This document shows positions 18,214-27,775 of a stretch of 64,000 nt of DNA, one piece after another. Where the stretch lies: assembly GCF_027474525.2 (NCBI RefSeq), contig NZ_CP114882.2:3388144-3452143 (forward strand), in the 5' to 3' direction. The position numbers were made by a program, and so were the translations under genes. The first letter of the stretch is position 1; every line of letters starts with the position of its first letter. The stretch comes from Flavobacterium lacustre. Its GTDB lineage: Bacteria; Bacteroidota; Bacteroidia; Flavobacteriales; Flavobacteriaceae. The notes under the pieces are model-generated. The model made no database searches and was not told the DNA's origin. It was given only the letters and a program-made list of their open reading frames with translations.

Positions 18214-18570
18214 ACTATTAGTGTTTGATTAAAACGATTAATAGCAATGAAAACATTTTTTAAATTGTATAGCTAAAGAAAGACAGGGGCATATGAATTA
18301 AAAAAATGACAGCCATTTCTATAAAGGTTTCATTATTAATTATAGCGCGAAATTAGAGCATCAATCCACTTTATAACATGATATAAATCATGAAGAGAAA
18401 ATTTGTGTACTAACCATATTTGTATTAGCAAAAGAGCACTCATTTTCAAGTGAATGCGGGAACTTGCGGGATTTAAACTTTGAAAATAATTTTATCCTAT
18501 ATTTGACATTATTAAGCAGGATATCATCACACTTATTTTTAGGATATCAAACACAACCTTAACCAACAGC
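18214..18570. other. Intergenic region of 357 bases between divergent genes
   Basis: No gene or RNA was recognised. It holds the promoter of the DUF2809 gene on its right side. The GGATATC word occurs twice near 18520-18550. No -7 element was found for the porin on the left. Confidence 0.5.
18498..18505 (+). promoter_or_regulatory. -7 promoter element for the DUF2809 gene
   Basis: TATATTTG matches TAnnTTTG exactly. A TTG at 18480-18482 lies 15 bases upstream, slightly short for a -33 element. It implies a leader of about 60 bases. Confidence 0.55.
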
Positions 18571-18960
18571 ATGCTAACATTTAACAAAAACTACTTTGGC
18601 TTTGCCGTACTTATTTTTTGCATTGAAGTTTTGATTGCACTGTTTGTCAAAGATCAGTTTGTCAGACCTTATCTTGGTGATGTTTTGGTTGTAATGCTCA
18701 TGTATTGCTTTTTTAAATCCTTTATCAAATTGCCTGTCCTGACTGTTGCAATACTGGTATTGGTAATTGCTTTTGGTGTAGAATTTCTTCAATTTTTGAA
18801 TGTTGTACAAATGCTGCATTTAGAACAATCCAAAATAGTCCGAACCGTTTTAGGAACTTCTTTCTCCTGGATTGATTTACTCACCTATTGTATCGGAATT
18901 GCCATTGTGCTACTTGTCGAAAAGTATGGCCTAAAAAAGAATAAAACTAAAGTGTATTGA
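18571..18960 (+). CDS. DUF2809-family small membrane protein
   Basis: The protein has 129 residues with four hydrophobic segments covering most of the length. FVRPYLGDVLVVMLMYCF, GVEFLQF and the late TSFSWIDLLTY block are the family's conserved positions. It is predicted to sit in the inner membrane; the function is unknown. It converges on the flippase gene with 8 bases between stops. Confidence 0.82.
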   Translation: MLTFNKNYFGFAVLIFCIEVLIALFVKDQFVRPYLGDVLVVMLMYCFFKSFIKLPVLTVAILVLVIAFGVEFLQFLNVVQMLHLEQSKIVRTVLGTSFSWIDLLTYCIGIAIVLLVEKYGLKKNKTKVY

Positions 18961-18968
18961 GTCAAAAT

Positions 18969-20243
18969 TTAAAATAAACTCTTCCTGAAATAAATACTCA
19001 AAACCAGTAAATAAACAAAATAAGTCAGTGCATGTGCCATAACTACACCTTGTATTCCTATGGTTTTAATTAAAAAAATACTCGAAAAATAAGTTATTGA
19101 AAGTGAAAACAACTCGGTGATAATAAAAGCTGTCGTCAGCTTTTTGGCAAAAAATTGATAGCCTAAAATCCAAGAAGCCATTTTTAACAAATCCCCTACT
19201 AACTGCCAAAAAAATAAAGTCGTAACCGGAAGAAATGCAGGTGTAAAAAGGATTTTAACAATTAGAAAACGAGAACAATACACGATCAATAAACCAATGA
19301 CAACAAAAGGAAAAATGGTTTTGTAATAACTCCAAAACACTTTTTTGGTGTCTTGATTCGTATTTGCAACAGCGAGTTTGGGCAAAAAATAAAGGGTCAA
19401 AATAGAAGATATAAACAGCAAATAATACGATGATATTCGGGTTATGGCCTCCCAATATCCTGCTTCCTGAATACCAATACCGGCAATTAGATTTTTTCGG
19501 ATAGAAAGAAAAACAAGCGACCCGGCAATCCCGGAAACTAATGCCATCAAAAAATAATGGGATAAGTTCTTTATAATCGAAAAATCAAAAAAGTGAAATC
19601 GGATAAAATGCAGTATTGGAAACGCAGTATTGATGTAATAAAAAGAGACCAAAAACAACAATGCCGGAGTGCAAATAATTGCCAGCAACGCTCCTATTGT
19701 CTGATACTGATATATAAACAAAACCGAGACCAAAAGACCTATACAATTCCCAATTATCGTGATGTAGATTACATTTTTAAAGCGTCCTAATCCATTTAAA
19801 ATGGAAACTAAAATAATGGAAACCGAATACCATGGCAAAGCAAAAGCAAAAGCTTTAAAAACAAAATTATAAGCATATGAGGCTCCAAAAATAACTTCAT
19901 TCCAATAATCGGACAAGAAAAACAAAAAGCAGCTCAACACTATTGAAATTATTGAAACGGAAATAAAAACAGTAGAAACATATTTTTTTAATTCAGTTTC
20001 TTTTTCTTTGACTTCAGCAATATATTTCACAATTCCGTTTTGAAAACCTAAAGTGGCTATTGTTTCAAAAGAACCTACAAAATTTCTGAAATTCCCAACC
20101 AATGCCAAGCCACTTGGGCCTATAAAAATGGCAATGACTTTGGACGTAATTAATCCTATACCCAGCTTTAAAACGACACTCAAACTATTGAGAGACGTAA
20201 TTTTGAACAAGTGGGTTTGCATTATTTTTTTTAGGAAATTCAA
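18969..20243 (-). CDS. O-antigen flippase (Wzx-like)
   Basis: The protein has 424 residues with about twelve membrane helices and the MOP-superfamily N-terminus (TSLNSLSVVLKLGIG, then SKVIAIFIGPSGLALVGN). The close resemblance is to WzxE-type translocases, which flip undecaprenyl-linked repeat units carrying dTDP-amino-sugar-derived residues. It lies 1 base after the FdtB-like aminotransferase, which supports that substrate class. The start used is TTG; an ATG at 20222 would shorten it by seven residues. Confidence 0.87.
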   Translation of the reverse strand: MNFLKKIMQTHLFKITSLNSLSVVLKLGIGLITSKVIAIFIGPSGLALVGNFRNFVGSFETIATLGFQNGIVKYIAEVKEKETELKKYVSTVFISVSIISIVLSCFLFFLSDYWNEVIFGASYAYNFVFKAFAFALPWYSVSIILVSILNGLGRFKNVIYITIIGNCIGLLVSVLFIYQYQTIGALLAIICTPALLFLVSFYYINTAFPILHFIRFHFFDFSIIKNLSHYFLMALVSGIAGSLVFLSIRKNLIAGIGIQEAGYWEAITRISSYYLLFISSILTLYFLPKLAVANTNQDTKKVFWSYYKTIFPFVVIGLLIVYCSRFLIVKILFTPAFLPVTTLFFWQLVGDLLKMASWILGYQFFAKKLTTAFIITELFSLSITYFSSIFLIKTIGIQGVVMAHALTYFVYLLVLSIYFRKSLF

Positions 20244-20244
20244 A

Positions 20245-21354
20245 TTAATATTGATTTAAAATTTCAATAATAAAACGAACCTCATCCGTTGTCAATACCG
20301 GACTTATAGGTAAACTCAAGACTTCATTATGTATTTTTTCGGTAATTGGATAAGACAAATGATTCCAATGTGAAAAGGCTTTTTGCTGATGTGGCGGAAC
20401 CGGATAATGCAGCACCGTTTGAATGTTATTTTCTTGCAAATAATCCTGTAAATGAGTCCTGTTTTGAGTTCGAATCACAAAAACATGAAAAACATGATTA
20501 GCAGAAAAATCCCAATTGGGCAAAGTAATTTTGTCATTATGTATTTCGGATATATAACGCTTGGCAATGGCTCTTCGCTTTTCATTTTCGATATCTAAAT
20601 AGGGTAATTTTACATTCAAAAAAGCTGCTTGCAACTCATCTAATCTAGAATTCACACCGATATAATCACTAAAATATTTGGTTTCCGAACCGTAATTGCG
20701 CATGGATTGAATGATTTTGGCTAATTCAGCATCATTTGTAGTTACTGCGCCCCCATCTCCCAGCGCCCCAAGATTTTTCCCGGGATAAAAACTAAAAGCC
20801 GCAGCATCCGATAGATTTCCGGCTTTTCCGCTCTGTAAATCATCCCCGGAAACAGCGCCATGAGCCTGCGCCGCATCTTCAATCACCAAAAGATTGTTTT
20901 GATTTGCAAGAGTTCTTATTGCCTCCATTTCTGCCAATTGTCCGTAGAGATGAACGGCCAGAATCGCACTGGTTTTTGGTGTTATTTTTTCTGGAATTAA
21001 ATCGGGGTTGATGTTGTACGTTTCCAACTTTGGCTCGACCAAAACCGGCACTAAATCTGCTTGTAAAATAGCGAGAATACTGGCAATATAAGTATTGGCA
21101 GGAACAATCACTTCATCGCCTTTTTGCAGTTTTCCGAGTTCGATATATCCTTTAAAAATCAAAGTTATAGCATCCAGCCCATTTCCAGTTCCGATGCAAT
21201 ATTTAGTGCCGCAATAAGTGGCAAAATCAGCTTCAAATTTTTGGACTTCACTTCCCAGAATATACCAGCCATTGCCTAAAACTACTTTCAATTGTTGTTG
21301 AAAAGCAGCTTCATACGGTTCATTTATTTTCTTTATATCAAGGAATTTTATCAT
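20245..21354 (-). CDS. DegT/DnrJ/EryC1 aminotransferase, FdtB-like
   Basis: The protein has 369 residues and a PLP fold. The Schiff-base lysine is K193 in [13 protein letters not shown] and the ring-nitrogen aspartate is D160 in [11 protein letters not shown]. Relatives FdtB/QdtB aminate dTDP-3-keto-6-deoxyhexoses to the 3-amino sugar. With the FdtA-like isomerase at 12.7 kb and the acyltransferase next door, a Fuc3NAc or Qui3NAc-type sugar is plausible. The ATG overlaps the acyltransferase stop by four bases. Confidence 0.87.
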   Translation of the reverse strand: MIKFLDIKKINEPYEAAFQQQLKVVLGNGWYILGSEVQKFEADFATYCGTKYCIGTGNGLDAITLIFKGYIELGKLQKGDEVIVPANTYIASILAILQADLVPVLVEPKLETYNINPDLIPEKITPKTSAILAVHLYGQLAEMEAIRTLANQNNLLVIEDAAQAHGAVSGDDLQSGKAGNLSDAAAFSFYPGKNLGALGDGGAVTTNDAELAKIIQSMRNYGSETKYFSDYIGVNSRLDELQAAFLNVKLPYLDIENEKRRAIAKRYISEIHNDKITLPNWDFSANHVFHVFVIRTQNRTHLQDYLQENNIQTVLHYPVPPHQQKAFSHWNHLSYPITEKIHNEVLSLPISPVLTTDEVRFIIEILNQY

Positions 21355-22328
21355 ATCAAAACAGTCTCAAATGCCTTATAATTAATCGTTTTTACTTCAT
21401 AAAAATCATGAACTACAGTACTGGCGCCAAAACTTTCTTTCCAATAGGACAATCCTTCATTCAATTTTTTGCCTTGGGCTTCATTTGAAATTCCAAAGTC
21501 AAAAAAGGGTTTCTTAGCGAAAATTTCTTTGATCAAAAAAGAATACAGAAAATCTAAACTTCCCAGATTTTCTGCTCCTTCAAATTTAGAAATGTATTGG
21601 CAATGTGCTACATTTTCACTTTCGAAAATGGTAGTCCCCGCTACAATTTTATCGTTAAAATACACATTAAATTGTCTGATATTTTCTGGAAAAAGAGTTT
21701 TTAATTTTGTGATTTCTATCAAAGAATGAACGGGTTTTGCGTTGTGTTTCAAGTCTAAATTCGGAATTAATATTTCATTCCAAAACGGTTCAAAATCAGT
21801 CTCTTCTTTAATGATTAAACCATTATTAATTCCTTTTTGAATGCCTCTTTTTCGGATTTTAGAAATAGGATTTTCCTTTGACAAATCGATAACCGACAAA
21901 CTGTCTCTTCGCACTAATTGGGCTTCCGCCAAAAACAAAGCGTATTCCATTTCCTGCGCCGGTTTGGTATGATAAATAAATGGAATTGTTTTTAGATGCA
22001 GCTTTTCTATCGCATTCCTTTTCAAAAAAAACAAAACCGATTGAAATACAGCCAAAACATCACTCAATTTAGTCTGCTCTTTATAAACAAGTCCGCCATA
22101 CGTCAAACCCTGATGCGAAAAAATAGTATCTTCTGCTCTATTTGCCGGTAAAATGGCAACTAATTTTTCATTTTCAAAAACCATCAAAGAATAATCCTCA
22201 AATCGCTCTTTATGGTACTCCATAAAATCCCGATGAAACAAGAACGTAGCATTTTTGGCTCGACCAATAAAGGCATTCCATTGCTTATAATTGCTTTTGT
22301 GGTATTGTTTGACCGAGAGATTTTTCAC
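21351..22328 (-). CDS. FemAB/GNAT-like acyltransferase
   Basis: The protein has 325 residues. Its two-lobe pattern resembles FemAB-type and Acetyltransf_6 enzymes: an N-terminal [16 protein letters not shown] segment, a [12 protein letters not shown] stretch in the middle, and the C-terminal [19 protein letters not shown] block followed by WKESFGA. In this context it probably N-acylates the amino sugar made by the adjacent FdtB-like enzyme, which is inference from position. The start codon is GTG. The gene opens the aminotransferase-flippase operon. Confidence 0.72.
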   Translation of the reverse strand: MKNLSVKQYHKSNYKQWNAFIGRAKNATFLFHRDFMEYHKERFEDYSLMVFENEKLVAILPANRAEDTIFSHQGLTYGGLVYKEQTKLSDVLAVFQSVLFFLKRNAIEKLHLKTIPFIYHTKPAQEMEYALFLAEAQLVRRDSLSVIDLSKENPISKIRKRGIQKGINNGLIIKEETDFEPFWNEILIPNLDLKHNAKPVHSLIEITKLKTLFPENIRQFNVYFNDKIVAGTTIFESENVAHCQYISKFEGAENLGSLDFLYSFLIKEIFAKKPFFDFGISNEAQGKKLNEGLSYWKESFGASTVVHDFYEVKTINYKAFETVLI

Positions 22329-22363
22329 TATAAAAATTTAGACTTCGTGAAAGTAAGCATTTT

Positions 22364-22966
22364 TTATTTATGTTCTAAAGTTGGCAAATACCATTTGAAC
22401 TTCACCGCCATCAAGCGACCCGAAATAATAACCAATGAAGTAATTAAGTATAAAATGTCGTTTTCTAAATTCATTTCCTTTAAAAAGAAAAAAACAATTC
22501 CGCCAAAAATACAAACCGTGGCATAAATCTCTTTTCTGAAAATAACCGGGATTTCGGTACACAATATGTCTCGGATAACACCGCCAAAACAGGCTGTCAT
22601 TGTTCCCAAAGCGATACAAATAACAGGATGTAAACCAATATTTATACCTTTTTCTAACCCTATCAAAGTGAAAACACCTAAACCAATAGTGTCAAATAAA
22701 AACAAAGAAGTACGAAGACGATCAAACTTTTTGCGGAAAACAATCGCTAATATAAATCCGATAATAATGACATATACATATTTCAAATCCAGCATCCATC
22801 CCACAGGTGTGCGCCCAATCATAATATCGCGTAAAGTTCCGCCTCCCACTGCAGTGACAAATGCAATGATAAATATGCCAAAAGCATCGAGCTTTTTATG
22901 CATGGCCGTTAATGCTCCCGACATCGCAAAAGCCATCGTTCCGATAATATCTAATAGATGAAACAT
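22364..22966 (-). CDS. TRIC-type cation channel / UPF0126 membrane protein
   Basis: The protein has 200 residues and about seven membrane helices in two internal repeats. The first repeat has GTMAFAMSGALTA and GGGTLRDIMIGRTP; the second has the matching LFLFDTIGLGVF, GTMTACFGGVIRDIL. Prokaryotic TRIC channels of this family are trimeric and conduct monovalent cations. No operon partner is evident; the neighbour downstream is the acyltransferase 35 bases away. Confidence 0.9.
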   Translation of the reverse strand: MFHLLDIIGTMAFAMSGALTAMHKKLDAFGIFIIAFVTAVGGGTLRDIMIGRTPVGWMLDLKYVYVIIIGFILAIVFRKKFDRLRTSLFLFDTIGLGVFTLIGLEKGINIGLHPVICIALGTMTACFGGVIRDILCTEIPVIFRKEIYATVCIFGGIVFFFLKEMNLENDILYLITSLVIISGRLMAVKFKWYLPTLEHK

Positions 22967-23098
22967 ATTTTTCTTTTTTCAGTATTGTAATAAAGAATGT
23001 AATTGATTTTTTTACCGCAAGAGAAGTTATTTTTTATTTTAATCTCGCAAAAACAATACTCGCAAAATGGACTATCATTATTTTTTGAAATCTAACTT

Positions 23099-23842
23099 TT
23101 ACATATTCTGCGTATAAAAATTATAATCTTTTAGAATTGTATTGACAAAATCAGAGTCATTTCCGGATTGATTTTGTATTCCTGTAACCGATTCAATTTT
23201 TCGACGTAATTTCAAGAGGGTTTCTGAATCTCCTTTGGCTTTAGCCAGTACAAAAGTATCTTTGATAATTCGCATATCGTTATCGGATAATTTGATGACC
23301 AACGGATAAACGGGCACGTATTCATCGCCAATTTCCTCCAAAATTGTGTTGTTTATCGTAATCGAATTTTTTAAAGTAATCACAGCGGTTCCTGCTGTCA
23401 TATCACCTAAGCGTTGGTTTTTGGCACTTGAAATTATGGCAACCAAAGCTACAATACCATTTAGGATACTGATATCAATTATTCTAAAAAACCAACGTAT
23501 CAGATAATCACCAAAACTGGCTTGATATCCATCTATTTTTACAACTTTTATTTTGCGCAGCTTTTTTCCAATGGTTTGTCCTTCAAAAATACTTTCTAAC
23601 GTAATCGAATAAATCATAACCGGGAAATAAAACACCAGAATTGTCGCCATTACTGACCATTGGTCCATCGTGTCGAAACTTTTGTTCATACCTAACCAAT
23701 AGAAAAAAACACCGTAAACCACTAAACAATATGCGATTTTGATTACCCAATCAATTAAATAAGCCACAATACGTTCCCCTACCGAAGCGGCTGTAAAATT
23801 TATATTGACATTTTGGGTTGTATGAATAGATAATTCTGACAT
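23099..23842 (-). CDS. RDD-family membrane protein
   Basis: The protein has 247 residues. The RDD domain occupies the first 150: an amphipathic start, helix YLIDWVIKIAYCLVVYGVF, then GQTIGKKLRKIKV with the conserved G-x-x-I-G-K, and the RWFFRIIDIS helix followed by KNQRLGDMTAGTAVI. A soluble C-terminal tail of about 90 residues follows. The function is unknown; some RDD proteins act as Na+/H+ antiporters. Its start codon is 20 bases from that of the divergent SpoIIM-like gene, and it belongs to the MoxR/DUF58 cluster by gene neighbourhood. Confidence 0.87.
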   Translation of the reverse strand: MSELSIHTTQNVNINFTAASVGERIVAYLIDWVIKIAYCLVVYGVFFYWLGMNKSFDTMDQWSVMATILVFYFPVMIYSITLESIFEGQTIGKKLRKIKVVKIDGYQASFGDYLIRWFFRIIDISILNGIVALVAIISSAKNQRLGDMTAGTAVITLKNSITINNTILEEIGDEYVPVYPLVIKLSDNDMRIIKDTFVLAKAKGDSETLLKLRRKIESVTGIQNQSGNDSDFVNTILKDYNFYTQNM

Positions 23843-23862
23843 ATTTTATACATTAGCCATTA

Positions 23863-24828
23863 ATGAGAGAGATTGCGTTTATAAAACAAAATAAAGAAAA
23901 ATGGCTTGAATTTGAACAGGCTATTTTTGGTAAAGCTAAAAAAAATCCTGATGAAATGGCTCATTTGTACATTCAATTAGTGAATGACTTGTCCTATGCC
24001 CAAACCTATTATCCTAAAAGCAAAACGGTTATCTATCTAAATTATTTAGCCTCACAGATTTACCAAAAAATATACAAAACCAAAAGAACCGAAAAAAACA
24101 GAATCCTTTATTTCTTCACTACCGAAGTGCCATTGCTGGTCTATGATTACAAACGGTATTTAATCTACGCGTTTGTTTTGTTTTTTGCCACTGTTGCCAT
24201 GGGAGTAGTTTCGGCTAGATACGATGAAAATTTTGTGCGGTTAATTCTGGGCGATAGTTATGTCAATATGACTTTAGAAAACATCAAAAAAGGAAATCCG
24301 GTGGCGGTTTACAAATCAGGCAGCAATTGGGGTAGCTTTATCGGTATTACTTTAAACAATTTATATGTGGGCGCACGATGCTATTTATATGGCATTTTTG
24401 GCGGGATTGGCACTTTTTACATCTTCTTGCAAAACTCGTTAATGCTGGGTTCTTTTCAATATTTTTTCTACCAACAAGGAGTTTTCTGGAAAAGTGTTCG
24501 TGGCATTTGGATTCATGGTTCTATGGAAATTTTTGCTATAGTTATAGAATCAACTGCCGGATTTATTCTTGGCGCTTCAATTCTTTTTCCCAAAACCTAT
24601 TCGAGAATAAATTCCTTTAAAATTGGATTCAAGAACAGTTTCAAAATCTTTTTGAGCACTATTCCGTTTACAATTGCAGCGGGTTTTCTCGAAGGATTTA
24701 TCACCCGATACTCTATAGAAATGGAAAACTGGTTCAGCAGTTTTATCATCTTATTGACACTTGCCCTGATTTCCTTTTACTATTTGATTTATCCATTTAT
24801 TGTTCACAAAAAAACACTTCCTGCCTAA
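23863..24828 (+). CDS. SpoIIM-family integral membrane protein
   Basis: The protein has 321 residues with a cytoplasmic N-terminal part (about 95 residues) and several membrane helices. The segment NNLYVGARCYLYGIFGGIG followed by a GIWIHGSMEIFAIVIESTAGF helix is the SpoIIM signature. In Bacillus SpoIIM anchors the engulfment machinery, but this organism type does not sporulate and the family is widespread outside sporeformers. It is the first plus-strand gene of a seven-gene cluster and shares one base with the next gene (TAATG). Confidence 0.86.
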   Translation: MREIAFIKQNKEKWLEFEQAIFGKAKKNPDEMAHLYIQLVNDLSYAQTYYPKSKTVIYLNYLASQIYQKIYKTKRTEKNRILYFFTTEVPLLVYDYKRYLIYAFVLFFATVAMGVVSARYDENFVRLILGDSYVNMTLENIKKGNPVAVYKSGSNWGSFIGITLNNLYVGARCYLYGIFGGIGTFYIFLQNSLMLGSFQYFFYQQGVFWKSVRGIWIHGSMEIFAIVIESTAGFILGASILFPKTYSRINSFKIGFKNSFKIFLSTIPFTIAAGFLEGFITRYSIEMENWFSSFIILLTLALISFYYLIYPFIVHKKTLPA

Positions 24829-25778
24829 TGTTTATACTATTCAAAAAACGGGGATTTAGCGAATACATCTCCGATACGATTACTTTTTTCAAAACTTTTG
24901 GAAAACATTATTTCAAGAATTACTTCATCATTAATGGTGGTTTTTTATTGATTTTAATGGTTTTGGTCTATTTCATTTTCAAAGTATATTGGGAAGTTGT
25001 TTTCTCTGCCATAGGCAATCCGAATTCAAATTATCTCGAAAATTATTTCTCTAATAATGCCGTATTATTTATTGGTTCCTTACTCCTGTTTGTCATTCTC
25101 GCAGTGATTTTATCGCTATTGAATTTTGCTTTTCCTGTTCTTTACATTCAACTAATCGAAAAAAATAACGGAAGCGATTTTACCACAGCCGACCTGATTA
25201 TGAGCCTGAAAGAAAATTTTAGTCGGTTATTGAAATTTTTTCTGGGACTCGTTTTCATCATCTTACCCTTAATGATGGTTGTATTTGTACTGCTGATTTT
25301 GATGGTTTTTATCCTTATTGGTATTCCTTTATTTTTTATAGTTGGCCCGGCTTTTTTAGCCTGGATTATGTTAAGTTTTCATGATTATTTAATCCAAAAA
25401 ACTGGCTTTTTCGAATCCCTTAAAAATGGTTTTGGGTTGGTTAAACAACAGTTTTGGACTATTATAGGAACAACTTTTATAATGGCGGCTTTGGTTCAAA
25501 TAATACAAGGAATTATAACTTTAGTTCCATATTTCATAGGAATATTTTTGGTTTATACCAATGGAAATCCATCCACAACAACGGCTTCTCAAACCGAATA
25601 TTTGTCGACAATGGGAGTTTTAATGACTGTAGTCATGGCGCTATCCATTGTACTGAGTTATTTTTTCAACAATTTTATCCTCATCAATCAAGGAATTATC
25701 TATTACAGTTTGAGAGAAGAAAATGAAAACAACACTCCCAAAAGTCAAATTGATTTAATCGGTACCAAAAGTGAATAG
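24828..25778 (+). CDS. Multi-pass membrane protein of the MoxR/DUF58 cluster
   Basis: The protein has 316 residues with six or seven long hydrophobic segments (about residues 30-60, 75-105, 135-180, 200-240 and 260-285). A short cytoplasmic start and a polar C-terminus flank them. I do not recognise the family with confidence; glycerophosphodiester-phosphodiesterase-type membrane domains have a similar profile. Its start overlaps the SpoIIM gene and its end overlaps the DUF4129 gene by 8 bases, so it belongs to the same polycistron. Confidence 0.75.
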   Translation: MFILFKKRGFSEYISDTITFFKTFGKHYFKNYFIINGGFLLILMVLVYFIFKVYWEVVFSAIGNPNSNYLENYFSNNAVLFIGSLLLFVILAVILSLLNFAFPVLYIQLIEKNNGSDFTTADLIMSLKENFSRLLKFFLGLVFIILPLMMVVFVLLILMVFILIGIPLFFIVGPAFLAWIMLSFHDYLIQKTGFFESLKNGFGLVKQQFWTIIGTTFIMAALVQIIQGIITLVPYFIGIFLVYTNGNPSTTTASQTEYLSTMGVLMTVVMALSIVLSYFFNNFILINQGIIYYSLREENENNTPKSQIDLIGTKSE

Positions 25779-26532
25779 ACTGCTTCTTATATTGTTCTTT
25801 TTATTTTGTTCCAATGTTGGAGCAATGGATACTTTGGCTGTAGCCAAAAAAGAAAAAGCACCCTTCACCCAAGACCATATTCAACTGGATTCCAGCAGGA
25901 TGGAAATCCGAACTTTTGCTAAAAATTTCAAGAAAAAATACACAGATGACGCTTTCAAATATGAATTTAAAACACCCGAAAAAAATGCCTGGGATCGTTT
26001 CAAAGAATGGTTAGCGGCGTTTTTTAAAAATTTATTCCATTTTAGCAGTAATGCAACTGCGCTGGGTTTTGTTGGTGCTTTATTGAAAATACTTGCGGTT
26101 CTGATTCTTATTTTTGTCGTTTACCTGATTACAAATGCCTTGCTGAATAAAGAAGGACAATGGATTTTCGGCAGAAATTCTGATAAAAAAAGAATTGACC
26201 ACAGCGAAATCGAGAAAAATCTCCATCGTATTGATTTCGAAAAACTAATCCAGGGCACTTTGGAAACCGGAGAAATGCGATTGAGTATTCGGTACTATTA
26301 CCTTTGGTTACTCAAAAGTATGGCCGAAAAAAACTGGATTGTCTGGGATATCGAAAAAACCAATTCCGATTATCTTTATGAATTAAAAAATCAGTCTCAA
26401 AAAGACGAATTTGCCTATTTATCGTACTTGTACAACTACATTTGGTATGGAGAATTTGATCTGGACGAAGGCACTTTTGCAAAAGCGAAAACGGCATTCG
26501 AGAAAACCATAAAATCGATCGGTAATGAATAG
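25771..26532 (+). CDS. DUF4129-family membrane-anchored protein
   Basis: The protein has 253 residues with a signal peptide of about 18 residues, a periplasmic stretch, one membrane helix around 99-124 and a cytoplasmic DUF4129 domain. The IRYYYLWLLKSMAEKNWI helix and the YLSYLYNYIWYGEFDL block are the family's conserved part. DUF4129 often sits at the C-terminus of transglutaminase-like proteins and next to MoxR and DUF58 genes. The start codon is GTG, within GTGAATAG overlapping the previous stop by 8 bases. The function is unknown. Confidence 0.83.
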   Translation: MNRLLLILFFLFCSNVGAMDTLAVAKKEKAPFTQDHIQLDSSRMEIRTFAKNFKKKYTDDAFKYEFKTPEKNAWDRFKEWLAAFFKNLFHFSSNATALGFVGALLKILAVLILIFVVYLITNALLNKEGQWIFGRNSDKKRIDHSEIEKNLHRIDFEKLIQGTLETGEMRLSIRYYYLWLLKSMAEKNWIVWDIEKTNSDYLYELKNQSQKDEFAYLSYLYNYIWYGEFDLDEGTFAKAKTAFEKTIKSIGNE

Positions 26533-27724
26533 AACGCTAAAAATATACATCGCCTTTTTGGTGCTGCTTCTTGCGGGTATTATTGCCATTGACAGCAACC
26601 GTCCAAAACCTGTTGACTGGACTACAACCTACGCTATAAAAGACAAAATCCCTTATGGAATGTATGTTTTTAATGCGGAAATTGGCTCTTTATTGAAAAA
26701 CCAAAAAATCGAACAAATTAAAGTTACGCTTTATGAATTTTTAGAATCAAAATACAATTACGATACTTTGGTTGCTGATTATAAAATAAAAGGAACCATC
26801 CTGAATATCTCTGAAAATTCAACCCTTGACACCGAATCCCTAAAGGAAATCTGTTATTTCGTAAGTCGTGGAAATGCCGCTTTTATCAGTTCGAAAACTA
26901 TTCCGAAAGTATTATTAGACACTTTAAAACTAAAAATAAAATCCGAATACAATCCTTCGGACACGACGTTTAATTGGTTAGCCAATACCAAATGGAAACC
27001 CGAAAAATATAAAATTACAGAAGGCCTCGGAAACACTTATTTTTCTAAAACAGATACTTTAAAAACCACCGTTTTAGGCTTTCAAAGTGGAGATAGCAGT
27101 CGCGTAAATTTTATAAAAGTAAAATACAATAACGGCGAATTCTTCTTGCATTTACAACCTGCCGCTTTTACCAATTTTCATTTATTGAAAGCAAATCACC
27201 ATGAATATGCCGAGAAAGTATTGTCTTATATTCCAAAAGGAACTGTTTTTTGGTACATCAAAGACCAGAACGGTGAAGTGATTTCAGATTCACCGATGCG
27301 TTATATTTTGAGTCAACCGGCGCTGAAATGGGCTTGGTATATTTTCCTGACGGGAATGTTTCTTTTTATTATTTTTAATGCCAAACGCAAACAACGTATC
27401 GTTCCCATTATAAAACCGTTGACCAATACAACCATAGATTTCACGAAAACCATTGGAAATTTATACTATCAGGAAGGCGATCACGATACAATAATTGATA
27501 AAAAAATCATTTATTTCCTGGAGAAAATCAGAAATGACTATTTGATTGACACCACTCAACTTAATGATGATTTTATAAAAAAAATACATCATAAATCCGG
27601 CAAAGATTTAGTGGTAATAAAAAGAGCCGTTCTGTTGATTACAAATCATCGAAGAAGTCCGTACAACAGCATTGAAGAAGATTTAATACAAATTAATAAT
27701 GCGATTGAAGAAGTTGTCAGTTAA
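26525..27724 (+). CDS. DUF4350-family membrane protein
   Basis: The protein has 399 residues with an N-terminal membrane helix near residues 8-22, an extracytoplasmic domain of about 240 residues and a second helix near 267-285 (WYIFLTGMFLFIIF), then a cytoplasmic tail. The DUF4350 domain fits the first part, which starts DSNRPKPVDWTTTY. It overlaps the DUF4129 gene by 8 bases through ATGAATAG, the same arrangement as the preceding overlap. The function is unknown. Confidence 0.82.
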   Translation: MNRTLKIYIAFLVLLLAGIIAIDSNRPKPVDWTTTYAIKDKIPYGMYVFNAEIGSLLKNQKIEQIKVTLYEFLESKYNYDTLVADYKIKGTILNISENSTLDTESLKEICYFVSRGNAAFISSKTIPKVLLDTLKLKIKSEYNPSDTTFNWLANTKWKPEKYKITEGLGNTYFSKTDTLKTTVLGFQSGDSSRVNFIKVKYNNGEFFLHLQPAAFTNFHLLKANHHEYAEKVLSYIPKGTVFWYIKDQNGEVISDSPMRYILSQPALKWAWYIFLTGMFLFIIFNAKRKQRIVPIIKPLTNTTIDFTKTIGNLYYQEGDHDTIIDKKIIYFLEKIRNDYLIDTTQLNDDFIKKIHHKSGKDLVVIKRAVLLITNHRRSPYNSIEEDLIQINNAIEEVVS

Positions 27725-27775
27725 CTTACAGCAAAAAAAATAGAGAAAGACTAATAAAAAAGAACACTACATAAC

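Noticed and set aside
24828..25778. Sodium or peptide transporter assignment for the membrane protein
   Set aside because: No family signature was recognised, so no transport function is claimed.
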